This document shows, one piece after another, positions 36,065 through 44,523 of a DNA stretch of 64,000 nucleotides. Within the stretch, counting starts at the first letter, position 1, and every line of letters begins with the position of its first letter. Where the stretch lies: NCBI GenBank assembly GCA_013178185.1, contig JABLXC010000007.1, forward strand, positions 124,001-188,000, read 5' to 3'. The notes under the pieces were generated by a model. The model saw only the letters and a list, made by a program, of their open reading frames with translations, did no database searches and was not told the DNA's origin. The translations under genes were made by a program, and so were the position numbers. The stretch is from Anaerolineae bacterium (GTDB lineage: Bacteria > Chloroflexota > Anaerolineae > Anaerolineales > Anaerolineaceae).

Positions 36065-36478
36065 TTAACCGTTTTCGTCTTTTACAATCTCATAGCTGCT
36101 GGTGATCTCGACTGTATCCCGCAAGGTGGCGTGAGTAGAACAATACTTCCCCTCACTTAACTTGATTGCCCGCTGGATGGATTGTTTGTTCAAGTTACGT
36201 CCGGAAAAAGTATAGCGAATAGATATTTTCCGAAAGCGCCATGGCGGTTCTTCATCACGGACGCTATCGGCGGCAACTCGCAGGCTGGTGATCTGCTGCC
36301 GCTGCTTTTGCAAGATCGAGACGAGATCCCACACTGCACAGCCAATGACACTCAGGGGCAGTAGATCGGCGGCATTGACGCCTGATGGCTGTGTCATCAC
36401 GATGGGAAAGCCCGACCGATCTCTCATGAGAAACATCTGATCGCTGATCCAATCAACCCGAACCGTCTCCGTCGTCAT
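36065..36478 (-). CDS. OsmC-family peroxiredoxin-like protein
   Basis: A 137-residue OsmC/Ohr-fold protein, a group that reduces organic peroxides with a pair of cysteines. Both expected cysteines are present: Cys47 in SVIGCAVWDLV, at the start of the central helix, and Cys113 in KYCSTHATL. The strand-rich N-terminus and the central pair of helices fit OsmC. I chose the ATG giving MTTETVRV because a GGAGG site lies 5 bases upstream; a start four codons earlier would overlap that site. It is 21 bases upstream of the toroid protein gene and probably cotranscribed with it. The natural thiol reductant is unknown. Confidence 0.87.
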   Translation of the reverse strand: MTTETVRVDWISDQMFLMRDRSGFPIVMTQPSGVNAADLLPLSVIGCAVWDLVSILQKQRQQITSLRVAADSVRDEEPPWRFRKISIRYTFSGRNLNKQSIQRAIKLSEGKYCSTHATLRDTVEITSSYEIVKDENG

Positions 36479-36735
36479 TTCAACCTCCAAACCTAATCAC
36501 CGGTAAAAGTTGCGCAAGCAAAGCTGCCCATTTTTCTAGCCTTTCTATGCTCGAAAAGCCGTTCATTATTGCAAGCCGAACTCATTCTGACAGAGCATGG
36601 CAGCTTTCGTGAACACTCCAAATTATACGGCATCATCCAACCGCGGCAATGTTTAGCCTGGGTGAGTGTTGAGGATTTTATGGATAATAGGGGGGGTGAT
36701 GGCAAGGGTTTTAAGACGCATTGCCAATAAAAAAG

Positions 36736-36807
36736 AGCGGGTGATGGGATTCGAACCCACGAATGGTAGCTTGGGAAGCTACTGCCTTACCGCTTGGCTA
36801 CACCCGC
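36736..36807 (-). tRNA. tRNA-Gly (anticodon CCC)
   Basis: The minus strand folds into a complete cloverleaf: acceptor GCGGGTG/CACCCGC, D-arm GCC-GGC, anticodon stem GTAGC/GCTAC with loop TTCCCAA (anticodon CCC, reading GGG codons), T-arm GTGGG TTCGAAT CCCAT and discriminator T. CCA is not encoded. A T-rich stretch follows the 3' end and a consensus-like promoter precedes it. Confidence 0.95.
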
Positions 36808-36817
36808 AATGGTGTAG

Positions 36818-36845
36818 ATTATATCTCAGGCCGGGGTACTGTCAA
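36818..36845 (-). promoter_or_regulatory. Promoter of the tRNA-Gly gene
   Basis: Minus-strand TTGACA (36840-36845) and TATAAT (36818-36823), both perfect, are separated by 16 bases and end 10 bases before the mature tRNA 5' end. The strength fits a stable RNA promoter of the sigma-70 type. Confidence 0.8.
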
Positions 36846-36888
36846 GAAATTCATTGAGTTTCGCCTTTAGCGTTTGAACGAGGCGGGG

Positions 36889-38172
36889 TTACAAATGATT
36901 GTTTACCCCGAACAATTCCGTGATCAGGCTGTGAAAATGATGTTCGAGGATACGATAAGAGTAGTGATGGCGGGCGATCTGGTAGTTTTGCTCGACCATT
37001 TCCTGAACTGCGGCGCCATCTTTCAGCACCTGGCGAGTACGTTCGACGCATTCTTCCGTGATGAAACCGTCAAATTCAATCACTTTAAACCCTTTTGGCT
37101 TGATATCTACCTCGTAAATCGAATAGGTATTGACTACAATCGGGCGTTTGTAATAGATTGCTTCCAGGAAGGCGTTACCAAACCCTTCGATTTCCGAAGG
37201 GTAGGTGACCAGGTCTGCCTGGGGATAAACATCTCCCAGGGTATAAACCCGGCGGCAGTCCGGCGTCTTACCGCGCTTTTCTTGAATGCAGTCTGAGATG
37301 AATAAAGTGGGCACTCTCATCCGGGCGGAGTATTCGCGGATCCTTTTCTCATACTCCCGGCCCTCATCCCCAGCGGCGTGCGAAATCACCAGGCGGGCAG
37401 GCATCTCTAAACGACTGACCAGTTCAATGGCGTGCTCGATGCCTTTGCGCTGGACGATGCGGGTTGGTTGGAGGATGAATTTTTCGTCCGTCAACCCCAG
37501 GTCTTCGCGCACATGCCGGGCGTATTCATCTGGCTGGGCAGGTGGATGGTCAAAATCCATCACGTTGGGGATCGTCCGGCTGGAAAGCCCGGTACGGTAA
37601 GCAAGCTGGCTGCCAGCGATGGAATTGATCACCACGTGTTTGATGAAAGGCAGGTTGGGTGGGAAGGCCATCGTGATGTAATCCCATACGCAGTTGACGA
37701 TGAAGCGTTTGCGTTCCCAGTAAAGATCGTGATGATGGGCGATCGTGGGAAAGCCTGTTTCGGCGATTAGCTCCGTGATTGCCATCCCGAGCGGCACGTT
37801 GACCGGGATGGAAAGGGCATTCTCAATGACCAGCAGATCAATGGCGTACTTTGCGACGAATGAATACAGGTGGTCTTTGTAATACTCCTTCAGCCGGTTG
37901 ATTTGTTGGGTGATTTCCACGCTGCGGGTGGATTGGTAGAATAGCTTCTCGTTCAACGCATCGATTTCCGGGTGGTGAAAAAAAGCCTCTGGAACAACGT
38001 AACTGATCTCTTTTGGGCGATCCGAAAGGCCGGAGAAGTAAAAGCAGCTATGCCCCATTCCTGCCAGGACGTAAGCCCATTTTTCGGTTTCTAAAGAGAC
38101 ACCGTCGGTTCCGGCAAAACGAGTGGAGATGAAACCGATCCGAAGATGTTTGATGTCGGGAGATCTTTTCAT
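36889..38172 (-). CDS. GT4-family glycosyltransferase, candidate mannosylglucosylglycerate synthase
   Basis: A 427-residue GT-B enzyme. The N-terminal domain opens IGFISTRFAGTDGVSLETEKW. The C-terminal nucleotide-sugar domain has LQPTRIVQRKGIEHAIELVSRL and the donor-site PSEIEGFGNAFLEAIYYKRP (E-x7-E). It is the last gene of the glucosylglycerate operon, 16 bases after the phosphorylase. Some bacteria extend glucosylglycerate to mannosylglucosylglycerate with a GT4 enzyme, so that is the best candidate reaction; a general lipid or polysaccharide glycosyltransferase cannot be excluded. The family assignment is firm, the acceptor is inferred. Confidence 0.82.
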   Translation of the reverse strand: MKRSPDIKHLRIGFISTRFAGTDGVSLETEKWAYVLAGMGHSCFYFSGLSDRPKEISYVVPEAFFHHPEIDALNEKLFYQSTRSVEITQQINRLKEYYKDHLYSFVAKYAIDLLVIENALSIPVNVPLGMAITELIAETGFPTIAHHHDLYWERKRFIVNCVWDYITMAFPPNLPFIKHVVINSIAGSQLAYRTGLSSRTIPNVMDFDHPPAQPDEYARHVREDLGLTDEKFILQPTRIVQRKGIEHAIELVSRLEMPARLVISHAAGDEGREYEKRIREYSARMRVPTLFISDCIQEKRGKTPDCRRVYTLGDVYPQADLVTYPSEIEGFGNAFLEAIYYKRPIVVNTYSIYEVDIKPKGFKVIEFDGFITEECVERTRQVLKDGAAVQEMVEQNYQIARHHYSYRILEHHFHSLITELFGVNNHL

Positions 38173-38188
38173 ATCTCAATTTCCTTCT

Positions 38189-39931
38189 TCATTCCCTTTC
38201 AATCGCGAGCCATTGAACCTGGTAAGGTTTTAATTTAAGCGAATGATCGGTTTGTGCAATGATTTTTTCTGGCTGAACCAGGTCGCGCAGAGTGGTTTTT
38301 ACACCCCCACTCAAACGCGAAAGCTGAAGAATCGCCGGGCGGGGGGTGAGATTGTGAAGGCACAGCACTTCTTCTCCTCCGTACGGTGAAGTTCGCAAAA
38401 GGGCAAAGGTCTGGCTGCCAAGATCGAGTATTTGCTGACCGCCGGCTGGGTGAAAGGCAGTTGAGCCTGCCCTGGCTTTCAGAAAGCTGCGATAAGCCCG
38501 GAATATCTGGCTGCGGCGCGAGGTCGGATCGGCCAGTTCAGTGCGAATCTGAGCGTCTTGAAATTTTTGGCGATTGATGGTTCGTTTCTGGCCGGTTTGC
38601 GTAACGCCCTCAGGCCAGCCGCGGGAGCCTAGCAAGCTGTGTACATAAATCCCAGGGACACCCTGCAGGGCTAAAAGCACGGCTTGCGCGACCATGAAGC
38701 GCTGGATCTGCTCATCTTGCGAGAGCCTGCCTTCAGGGTCACCGAGCGCATCAAAGTAATTGATGTTCAGTTCATAGGCGCTTTGCGAGCCATCTGGGTT
38801 GTTCTTATAAGAGACCAGCCCACCCAGCTGCTCGGTCCGTTTGACCAGGCTCTCTATTTCTGACTCGGTTAGAATGCCGCGTACCGGATTCAAACCAACA
38901 CCATCATGCGAAGCCAGAAAGTTGAAAAAGGTTGCTTCCGGCGATGGCGAATACACCCCGGCTGCCCAGGCCGTCAAGACGCTAGCGTCTTGCTGATGGA
39001 TCGAGTGTAGTACCAACGGCGGTAGCGCAAAGTTGTAAACCAACTGAGCTTCGTTCGTTCCATCCCCGAAGTAGGAAATATTCTCGTGGTGTGGCACGTT
39101 GGTTTCCGTGATCAGACGGACGTAAGGTGCTGTATCATTGAATATCGCCCGGAAAAGCTGGATGATCCAGTGGGTATGTGAAAGGTGGATGCAGGCTGTG
39201 CCAACTTCCTTCCAGAGATAAGCAATGGCATCCAATCGGATCCATTGCGCGCCGTGCGCCACGTATTCCAGCAATATAGCAATGATCTCCAATAAGACTT
39301 CAGGGTTATGGTAGTTAAGGTCCACCTGGTCGCTGCTGAAAGTTGTCCAAAGCAAAAGGCTGTTGCCGCCGGAGGGGGTAAATGCGGTCAGGAGCGGTAG
39401 CGCCCGCGGGCGCACAACCATAGAGAGGTCCGTTTCTGGCGACATGGTGATGAAGTAGTCTCGATAGCGCGGATTTCCCTGTAAAAAGCCCAGAAACCAG
39501 GGGTGCTGAGTGGAGCAATGGTTGATGACGGCGTCAACCATCAAGCGGAATTCGGCGGCGATTTCCTGGATGTCTTGCCAGGATCCCAAGGAAGGATCAA
39601 CCTGGCGGTAATCTGAAACCGAAAAACCGTCATCCGAGGTGTAGGGGTAAAACGGCAGGATGTGAATCCCTGAGAGGATACCTTTGAAATAATCGCGGCA
39701 GAAACCTAACAGGGTTTTCAAGGGTGCATGGCCCTCAGCCTGAAACTGGTCGCCGTATGTGATTAAAAAGGCATCACGCTGATCTGGCGGGGCGACATAC
39801 CGTTTTGGCAGGCGGGTTTTGTACGTGTCCAGCACCTCCCATAAGCGCGGGGTGATTTTCTCGGTGGCTTTTTGGCCGTACAACCGAACGAGATATTCTT
39901 TTATCTTCTGGCGAGTATCTACCTGCGTCAT
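38189..39931 (-). CDS. GH13_18 sugar phosphorylase, probably glucosylglycerate phosphorylase
   Basis: A 580-residue alpha-amylase-fold enzyme of the sucrose phosphorylase subfamily, which cleaves a glucoside with phosphate to release glucose 1-phosphate. Visible motifs are GIHILPFYPYTSDDGFSVSDY (N-terminal barrel), VDAVINHCS, the nucleophile Asp in WIRLDAIAYLW (near 230), the acid/base Glu in LITETNVPHHENISYFGD (near 275) and the third Asp in SHDGVG. Members of this subfamily include sucrose, sucrose-6-phosphate and glucosylglycerate phosphorylases. The adjacent GpgS and phosphatase genes favour glucosylglycerate. Its ATG overlaps the phosphatase stop as ATGA, so translation is coupled; an in-frame start 11 codons earlier is less likely. 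Confidence 0.88.
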   Translation of the reverse strand: MTQVDTRQKIKEYLVRLYGQKATEKITPRLWEVLDTYKTRLPKRYVAPPDQRDAFLITYGDQFQAEGHAPLKTLLGFCRDYFKGILSGIHILPFYPYTSDDGFSVSDYRQVDPSLGSWQDIQEIAAEFRLMVDAVINHCSTQHPWFLGFLQGNPRYRDYFITMSPETDLSMVVRPRALPLLTAFTPSGGNSLLLWTTFSSDQVDLNYHNPEVLLEIIAILLEYVAHGAQWIRLDAIAYLWKEVGTACIHLSHTHWIIQLFRAIFNDTAPYVRLITETNVPHHENISYFGDGTNEAQLVYNFALPPLVLHSIHQQDASVLTAWAAGVYSPSPEATFFNFLASHDGVGLNPVRGILTESEIESLVKRTEQLGGLVSYKNNPDGSQSAYELNINYFDALGDPEGRLSQDEQIQRFMVAQAVLLALQGVPGIYVHSLLGSRGWPEGVTQTGQKRTINRQKFQDAQIRTELADPTSRRSQIFRAYRSFLKARAGSTAFHPAGGQQILDLGSQTFALLRTSPYGGEEVLCLHNLTPRPAILQLSRLSGGVKTTLRDLVQPEKIIAQTDHSLKLKPYQVQWLAIERE

Positions 39932-40539
39932 GTCAAGGCCTGGTCTGCGCCGTTTGATCTCCATTCAACCTTGAGCGGCGCGGCGTTATCTGGAATATAT
40001 TTGAAGGCATTTCCTAACGGGACGCCGGCAGAATGCACCAATATTGTTGCCAGAGAAAGGCCGTGAGCGACGATAACTACTTCGTCCCCGGCGTGCCGCG
40101 CTGAAATTTCGTCAATGGCCTGGTAGACGCGTTGGGCTACCTCCCAAACCGTCTCGCCGCCCGGAGGCCGGGCATGGAGAGGATCTCTGCCTCTCATCAA
40201 AATCAGTTCGGGGTATTTCAATTTGATTACTGAATAAAGCTGCCCTTCCAGTTCGCCCTGGTTGATTTCGCGCAAGCGCTGGTCAACCTGGACGGGGACG
40301 CCGGTCAGGCTGGCGATTGTATTGGCTGTTTGAAGAGCTCGTTGTAGATCACTGCTGTAAATGGCTGCGATCTTTTTGTCGGTGAAAAACCGGGCGACCT
40401 CCCTTGCTTGCAGAAGACCGTTTGCGTTCAAGGGTAAATCCGTCTGCCCCTGGTACCTGCCTTCTAGATTCCAATCGGTTTGTCCATGTCTTACCAGCCA
40501 GAGCCTGACCGCTGGCTGGCCTGTTGCTGCTTGCTTCAC
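39928..40539 (-). CDS. gpgP: Histidine phosphatase, candidate glucosyl-3-phosphoglycerate phosphatase
   Basis: A 203-residue phosphatase of the phosphoglycerate-mutase-like superfamily. The catalytic LVRHGQTDWN motif is at residues 15-24 (phospho-His18), with SSDLQRALQTA, the acid Glu in REINQGELEG and a late His in VVAHGLSLA. In mycobacteria the enzyme that dephosphorylates glucosyl-3-phosphoglycerate belongs to this superfamily. Here the gene lies directly between GpgS and the phosphorylase, with 4-base overlaps on both sides, so the same reaction is the natural assignment. Sequence alone would only support a broad-specificity sugar phosphatase or a cobalamin-type phosphatase. Confidence 0.83.
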   Translation of the reverse strand: MKQAATGQPAVRLWLVRHGQTDWNLEGRYQGQTDLPLNANGLLQAREVARFFTDKKIAAIYSSDLQRALQTANTIASLTGVPVQVDQRLREINQGELEGQLYSVIKLKYPELILMRGRDPLHARPPGGETVWEVAQRVYQAIDEISARHAGDEVVIVAHGLSLATILVHSAGVPLGNAFKYIPDNAAPLKVEWRSNGADQALT

Positions 40540-42392
40540 ACGCTTTCTTCCTTCCGAACAGTCACAATTTCTTCCCCAAACTCCGGATAGAACTTGTCGA
40601 GGTATTCCTTCACTGTAATCATGGGCGGGCGCTCATATTCTGGCAGTTCCTGAACATCCAGATAATAGGCGCCATTTTGATATTGAATGATCTTCATGGT
40701 TTTGTTTACTTCTTCCAGTATGGCGCGTCCGAAGCGGTTTTCCAGTTTTCGCAGGACCGTTTGCATGATCAGAAAGGACATTTTGCTCAAAGCCTGTAGC
40801 GGCTGGTTGTGATGGATGCGCTCCAGCAGGTCGACCTGAGCGATAGCTCGAATGCCAAATTTTTCAAAAACGTCGATCAACATGCCGGTTTCTACACCAT
40901 ACCCGGAATAGAAGGTGAGTTGTTCGAGCGCTTTTCGGCGCCCGCCATATTCGCCGGAAAGGGGCTGGATGATCCCAGATAATTCCGGATAAAAAAGGTT
41001 GATCAACGGACGGGCTGTCAATTCGGTCACCCGACCGCCGCCAGTGGACTGAACCCGCCGGCCTGTCTTCAGCGGCCGCTGGTAAAAACCTTTTACAAAC
41101 TGGATGCGCTCGTTCATCAAAAGCGGCCCCAGGACGCCATAGACAAAGCGGGGATGGATGTTGACGATATCCGAGTCGATCCATATCAGGATATCCCCAC
41201 GCGTAACCAACAGGCTCTTCCATAGCGCTTCTCCTTTGCCGCTTCTGGCCTCGTACTGGGGCAGGATCTGTTGGTGGATATAAACAGGGATGCCAATTTC
41301 TTGCGCAATTTCTCGCGTTCGGTCGGTTGAATTGGAATCGATCAAAACGATTTCATCCAGAAGAGGGTATTTTTCCAACAAGGCCGTTTTGATAGTCTTG
41401 ATTACCTTGCCCACCGTTTCTTCCTCGTTCAAGGCGGGCAGCGCCAGGCTAATGGTGACATTTTGCTCTTTTTTCTTCTCGATGAGCATTTTGATGTTAT
41501 CGAATTCGTTGGCGTGAAAGGTGTTATCGGCGAACCATTTGTCAACAAGGATAGAGATAGCGCCAATACCAGAACGTTCTCCCTCAACGCCGGTGTAGGC
41601 AGTAGGCGCCCTGCGTTTGGATTTAACCACGGCAATCGGTCGCCGGCATTGTTGAAACAGGGCATCGGCGATGGCGCCCAGACTGAGCTGGTTTTCTTCG
41701 ATGAAAGGGGGCGCGCCGATAATGAGGGCGTCCGAATTTTGTGCGTAAGTGGTTATTACCTGCAGGGGTTCGTCAGAAATCTCCCGTTTGAAATCAACTT
41801 CAGAAAGAGACGGCAAGATGCGCGCCAGCCCGCGAAACGGCTCTGTATCATACGATGGCCCCAATTTGTCTGATACGATGTTCAGGGCGGTGGTCTCATG
41901 CGCCGGCAGCGCCATCGCCAGCCGAAGCGAAAGCTGGGCGTTCTGACCGCCGCGCAAAGGGACAAGCGTCCTGGTGATCTTTTCCGGCCAATCACTGGAT
42001 ACCAGGGCAACATCGCACCCCAGGCCATTCGCCAGGGTAGCGGAACTGATCTGCATCTTCTCGATAAAATCTGGCCATTGAAGGATTAACAGATCCGGTT
42101 TATGTTCGTTCACCAGATGAAAAAAGTCACTCACCCGATTGTAGGAGACCGAAACGAGAATATCGCATTCCAGTTTATTGGCGTGTTTCATCTCATTCAT
42201 CCACATTCTCAATTTGCGGGCTGGGGCGTTGCCGCTAGAGAGGGGTTTTTCGGCTGGCACTTCAATAAAGCCCACCAGGGAGGTTTTCCCTTGAATCTGC
42301 CTGGCCAGAATTGCAGCGGAGGCTGGAAAATGACCCTCCAGAACGGGAATGAGGATTTCTGGGAAAGGCTTGAAGACTTTTTCTCGATCCAT
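40536..42392 (-). CDS. gpgS: Universal-stress-domain / glucosyl-3-phosphoglycerate synthase fusion
   Basis: A 618-residue fusion. Residues from about 300 form a GT81 glucosyl-3-phosphoglycerate synthase, which transfers glucose from an NDP-glucose to 3-phosphoglycerate, the first step of glucosylglycerate synthesis. Key motifs: LALPALNEEETVGKV, LIDSNSTDRTREI, SGKGEALWKSL, the metal-binding WIDSDIV, FVKGFYQRPL, GGGRVTEL, and SGYGVETGMLID. Residues 1-280 look like two universal stress protein domains; the second has RTLVPLRGGQNAQLSLRLA and ALIIGAPPF ahead of SLGAIAD, resembling the nucleotide-binding loop. Most GpgS proteins are about 300-400 residues without this part. It may sense nucleotide or stress state. 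It follows a GT4 gene by 10 bases and overlaps the phosphatase gene by 4. Confidence 0.88.
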   Translation of the reverse strand: MDREKVFKPFPEILIPVLEGHFPASAAILARQIQGKTSLVGFIEVPAEKPLSSGNAPARKLRMWMNEMKHANKLECDILVSVSYNRVSDFFHLVNEHKPDLLILQWPDFIEKMQISSATLANGLGCDVALVSSDWPEKITRTLVPLRGGQNAQLSLRLAMALPAHETTALNIVSDKLGPSYDTEPFRGLARILPSLSEVDFKREISDEPLQVITTYAQNSDALIIGAPPFIEENQLSLGAIADALFQQCRRPIAVVKSKRRAPTAYTGVEGERSGIGAISILVDKWFADNTFHANEFDNIKMLIEKKKEQNVTISLALPALNEEETVGKVIKTIKTALLEKYPLLDEIVLIDSNSTDRTREIAQEIGIPVYIHQQILPQYEARSGKGEALWKSLLVTRGDILIWIDSDIVNIHPRFVYGVLGPLLMNERIQFVKGFYQRPLKTGRRVQSTGGGRVTELTARPLINLFYPELSGIIQPLSGEYGGRRKALEQLTFYSGYGVETGMLIDVFEKFGIRAIAQVDLLERIHHNQPLQALSKMSFLIMQTVLRKLENRFGRAILEEVNKTMKIIQYQNGAYYLDVQELPEYERPPMITVKEYLDKFYPEFGEEIVTVRKEESV

Positions 42393-42402
42393 CGTTACCC
42401 TC

Positions 42403-43626
42403 CTATCTTACCTGGTCTAACAAGGGGGCAATCTGGTTTTTATAAATTGCCTCCCACGTGAAGGTGCGCCGCACATGGGCGCGCAGTTGGTATACCGGAT
42501 CGGCTGTTAGTCGTTTGAGCATCCTTTCTGCGATGTGGGAAGGTGGTTCGTCCACCGAGAAATAGTTGATCCAGTCTTGACCCAGAGCCCGAAGCGGCGC
42601 GATATCGGAACAAAAAGCAATCAGACGCCCCAACCCGGCTTCGATGACCGGAATACCGAAGCCTTCTTCTCGGCTGGGGAGAAGAAGAACGTCCGCCAGC
42701 CGGTAGAATTCTGCCATTTGGGTTTCGGTCAAACCATCTTTGAAGTGTTCGGCCAGAAAATGGACGACGTTGCCCAATCCAAGTTCGTTTCGCAATTCAA
42801 GCAAATTTTGGAGGTAGCGCTGATTAGCGGGGTTGTGCGCTCCCAGAGGTCCTGTAACGACTAATTGGGCTTCGGGCATTTGCTGCCGTAATTTTGCCAG
42901 AATATGAATTGCCAGTTCGAGATTCTTTCGTTTGGTCACCCGGACGGGCGAAAGGAGTAATGGTTCGGCTGAAAGCAAGCCCAACTGCTCTATCCATTCA
43001 AAAGTATCGTGATTTAAACTTAGAAACTTCTCAACATCGACGCCGGCCGGAATAACTTGCACAAGCGAGGGAGAAATTCCTGTTAATGCCACCATCTCAT
43101 CCCGGCGGGCTTCGCTGACAACCACCTGGGTCGCTCCTGGCCATGCCATGCGAAGCAAGTCCCAGGGCATACCCGGATGAAGCTCCTCCTTATAACGATG
43201 GCTGTTCCAGGCAAAATCATGATGCCAGAGGATCATTCGGTTTGCAGAACCAGAGCAGGCATAGCGGTAGAGGGCATCGGTCAGCGGCAGGTTCTTATGG
43301 AGAGAACCGATATTGTGTACAATGAATCGGTCCTCGTCCGCCAGTTCGCTCCGAATAATTTCCAGAAGTTCCAAAACGGCGGACTCGTATTGAGATGGGA
43401 TTTTTCCCGTATCGAGTTTTTCTTTAATCTTTAAGATTTTTGGGAAACGCGAATCAAATTGCGGGATGACCTTGACCTGGATGTTATCCTCCCACCTTTC
43501 ACCGCGACCGGTTAAGATGGTTACTTGATGGCCGGCTTTTGCCAGTTGTTCCGCTTGTTTTGCGAGCACCGTTTCTACTCCCCCTACCACTGGCGGCGCT
43601 GCATAGTGCAATAGCGATATTTTCAT
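42403..43626 (-). CDS. GT4-family glycosyltransferase
   Basis: A 407-residue GT-B glycosyltransferase and first gene of the glucosylglycerate operon. The N-terminal domain opens ISLLHYAAPPVVGGVETVLA, with the glycine loop typical of GT4. The C-terminal domain has LSPVRVTKRKNLELAIHIL and the donor-site PSREEGFGIPVIEAG (E-x7-E). The acceptor is not known. Together with the GT4 enzyme at the operon end it could decorate glucosylglycerate or make a glycolipid. I took the ATG giving MKISLLHYAAPP; a TTG 16 codons earlier is open, and GAGGAG lies between the two, so the start is not certain. A TATAAT lies about 70 bases upstream. Confidence 0.82.
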   Translation of the reverse strand: MKISLLHYAAPPVVGGVETVLAKQAEQLAKAGHQVTILTGRGERWEDNIQVKVIPQFDSRFPKILKIKEKLDTGKIPSQYESAVLELLEIIRSELADEDRFIVHNIGSLHKNLPLTDALYRYACSGSANRMILWHHDFAWNSHRYKEELHPGMPWDLLRMAWPGATQVVVSEARRDEMVALTGISPSLVQVIPAGVDVEKFLSLNHDTFEWIEQLGLLSAEPLLLSPVRVTKRKNLELAIHILAKLRQQMPEAQLVVTGPLGAHNPANQRYLQNLLELRNELGLGNVVHFLAEHFKDGLTETQMAEFYRLADVLLLPSREEGFGIPVIEAGLGRLIAFCSDIAPLRALGQDWINYFSVDEPPSHIAERMLKRLTADPVYQLRAHVRRTFTWEAIYKNQIAPLLDQVR

Positions 43627-43696
43627 TCGTTGATTCCCGTTATTCTTTTTCTCCTCGACGAGTATATCTGGCAAAGCCAGCCGTGATGTGGTTCAC

Positions 43697-43702
43697 ATTA
43701 TA
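43697..43702 (-). promoter_or_regulatory. Possible -10 element of the glucosylglycerate operon
   Basis: TATAAT on the minus strand within the 143-base spacer between the methyltransferase stop and the GT4 start. No good -35 lies 16-18 bases upstream, so it would need an activator or be fortuitous. It supports a separate transcription unit from the radical SAM genes. Confidence 0.35.
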
Positions 43703-43769
43703 ACAGATAGAAAAAACTGTTTCTTGGATGAAGGAAAAAAGGACCTTTAGAATTTTCTAAGGAAACTAT

Positions 43770-44522
43770 TCAAGGGATCGTTCCGTAGGCGTAAAAAGTC
43801 GGCACGAATAATATTCGTTCGCCTTTCTGCCAGGCGGCCGCATCGATCCTTCGTAGGGTAACCAGTTCATCCTGCGGAATCATCCCTGCCAGGTCGGCTT
43901 CCAGAACCGCCCATTCAGTTTCCCAGGCATCGTTGTCGAGCGATCTTCCCCATTCTCCCCCGATCAATCCTACCTGAACCTGTTGTAGCCCGATTTCATT
44001 GAACAAACCGGCCAGGCGTCGCCCGATGAGAACATCGGCGCCCTGGCGCTGCAAAGCCAGTCCCTGAAGATGCCCCAATTCGGCCAGCGGGGCCGGATAA
44101 TCAATCCTTGCGCCGTAATCGGGTTCAGCTAATGCGGCTACGATCCCGCCGGGGCGCGTCACACGCGCCATTTCGGTAAGGGCAATGGCTGGGTTTTGCA
44201 CCCACAGCAAAAAAAAGTGGCAACAGGTAAGGTCGAAGCGATTTGATGGAAAGGGCAGCGAGAGCGCATCTCCGCAGACAAAATCAGCGGCTGGATTACC
44301 CCGGACTGCTCTTGTGAGGTGATCCAGTTTGAGATCTAGACCGGTCATCTGTTTTTTGGAGATACCGGGCAGATTCTCCAGCACTGCGCCTGTTCCACAG
44401 CCGACTTCGAGGAGAGTTGCTTCAGGTTTGAGGGAGAACTTGGCGAACAGGTATGCGCGGATGCTTTGGGTCCATATTACCTGCTGGCGATAGCGTTGAT
44501 GCCATTCCTCAACTGTCAACAT
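43770..44522 (-). CDS. Class I SAM-dependent methyltransferase
   Basis: A 250-residue soluble methyltransferase of the Methyltransf_11 type. The SAM-binding motif LLEVGCGTGAVLENL lies at about residues 35-50, followed by the acidic residue in TGLDLKLDHL, and CGDALSLPFPSNRFDLTCCHF and ARVTRPGGIVAAL. The target cannot be read from sequence. It starts 1 base after the stop of the degenerate radical SAM gene and is the last gene of that operon, so its substrate may be the same protein or peptide that the radical SAM enzyme modifies. Biotin or quinone synthesis enzymes share this fold, but no such genes are nearby. Confidence 0.85.
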   Translation of the reverse strand: MLTVEEWHQRYRQQVIWTQSIRAYLFAKFSLKPEATLLEVGCGTGAVLENLPGISKKQMTGLDLKLDHLTRAVRGNPAADFVCGDALSLPFPSNRFDLTCCHFFLLWVQNPAIALTEMARVTRPGGIVAALAEPDYGARIDYPAPLAELGHLQGLALQRQGADVLIGRRLAGLFNEIGLQQVQVGLIGGEWGRSLDNDAWETEWAVLEADLAGMIPQDELVTLRRIDAAAWQKGERILFVPTFYAYGTIP

Positions 44523-44523
44523 T

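Noticed and set aside
36666-36857. A 63-codon plus-strand frame
   Set aside because: It runs across the tRNA-Gly gene on the opposite strand.
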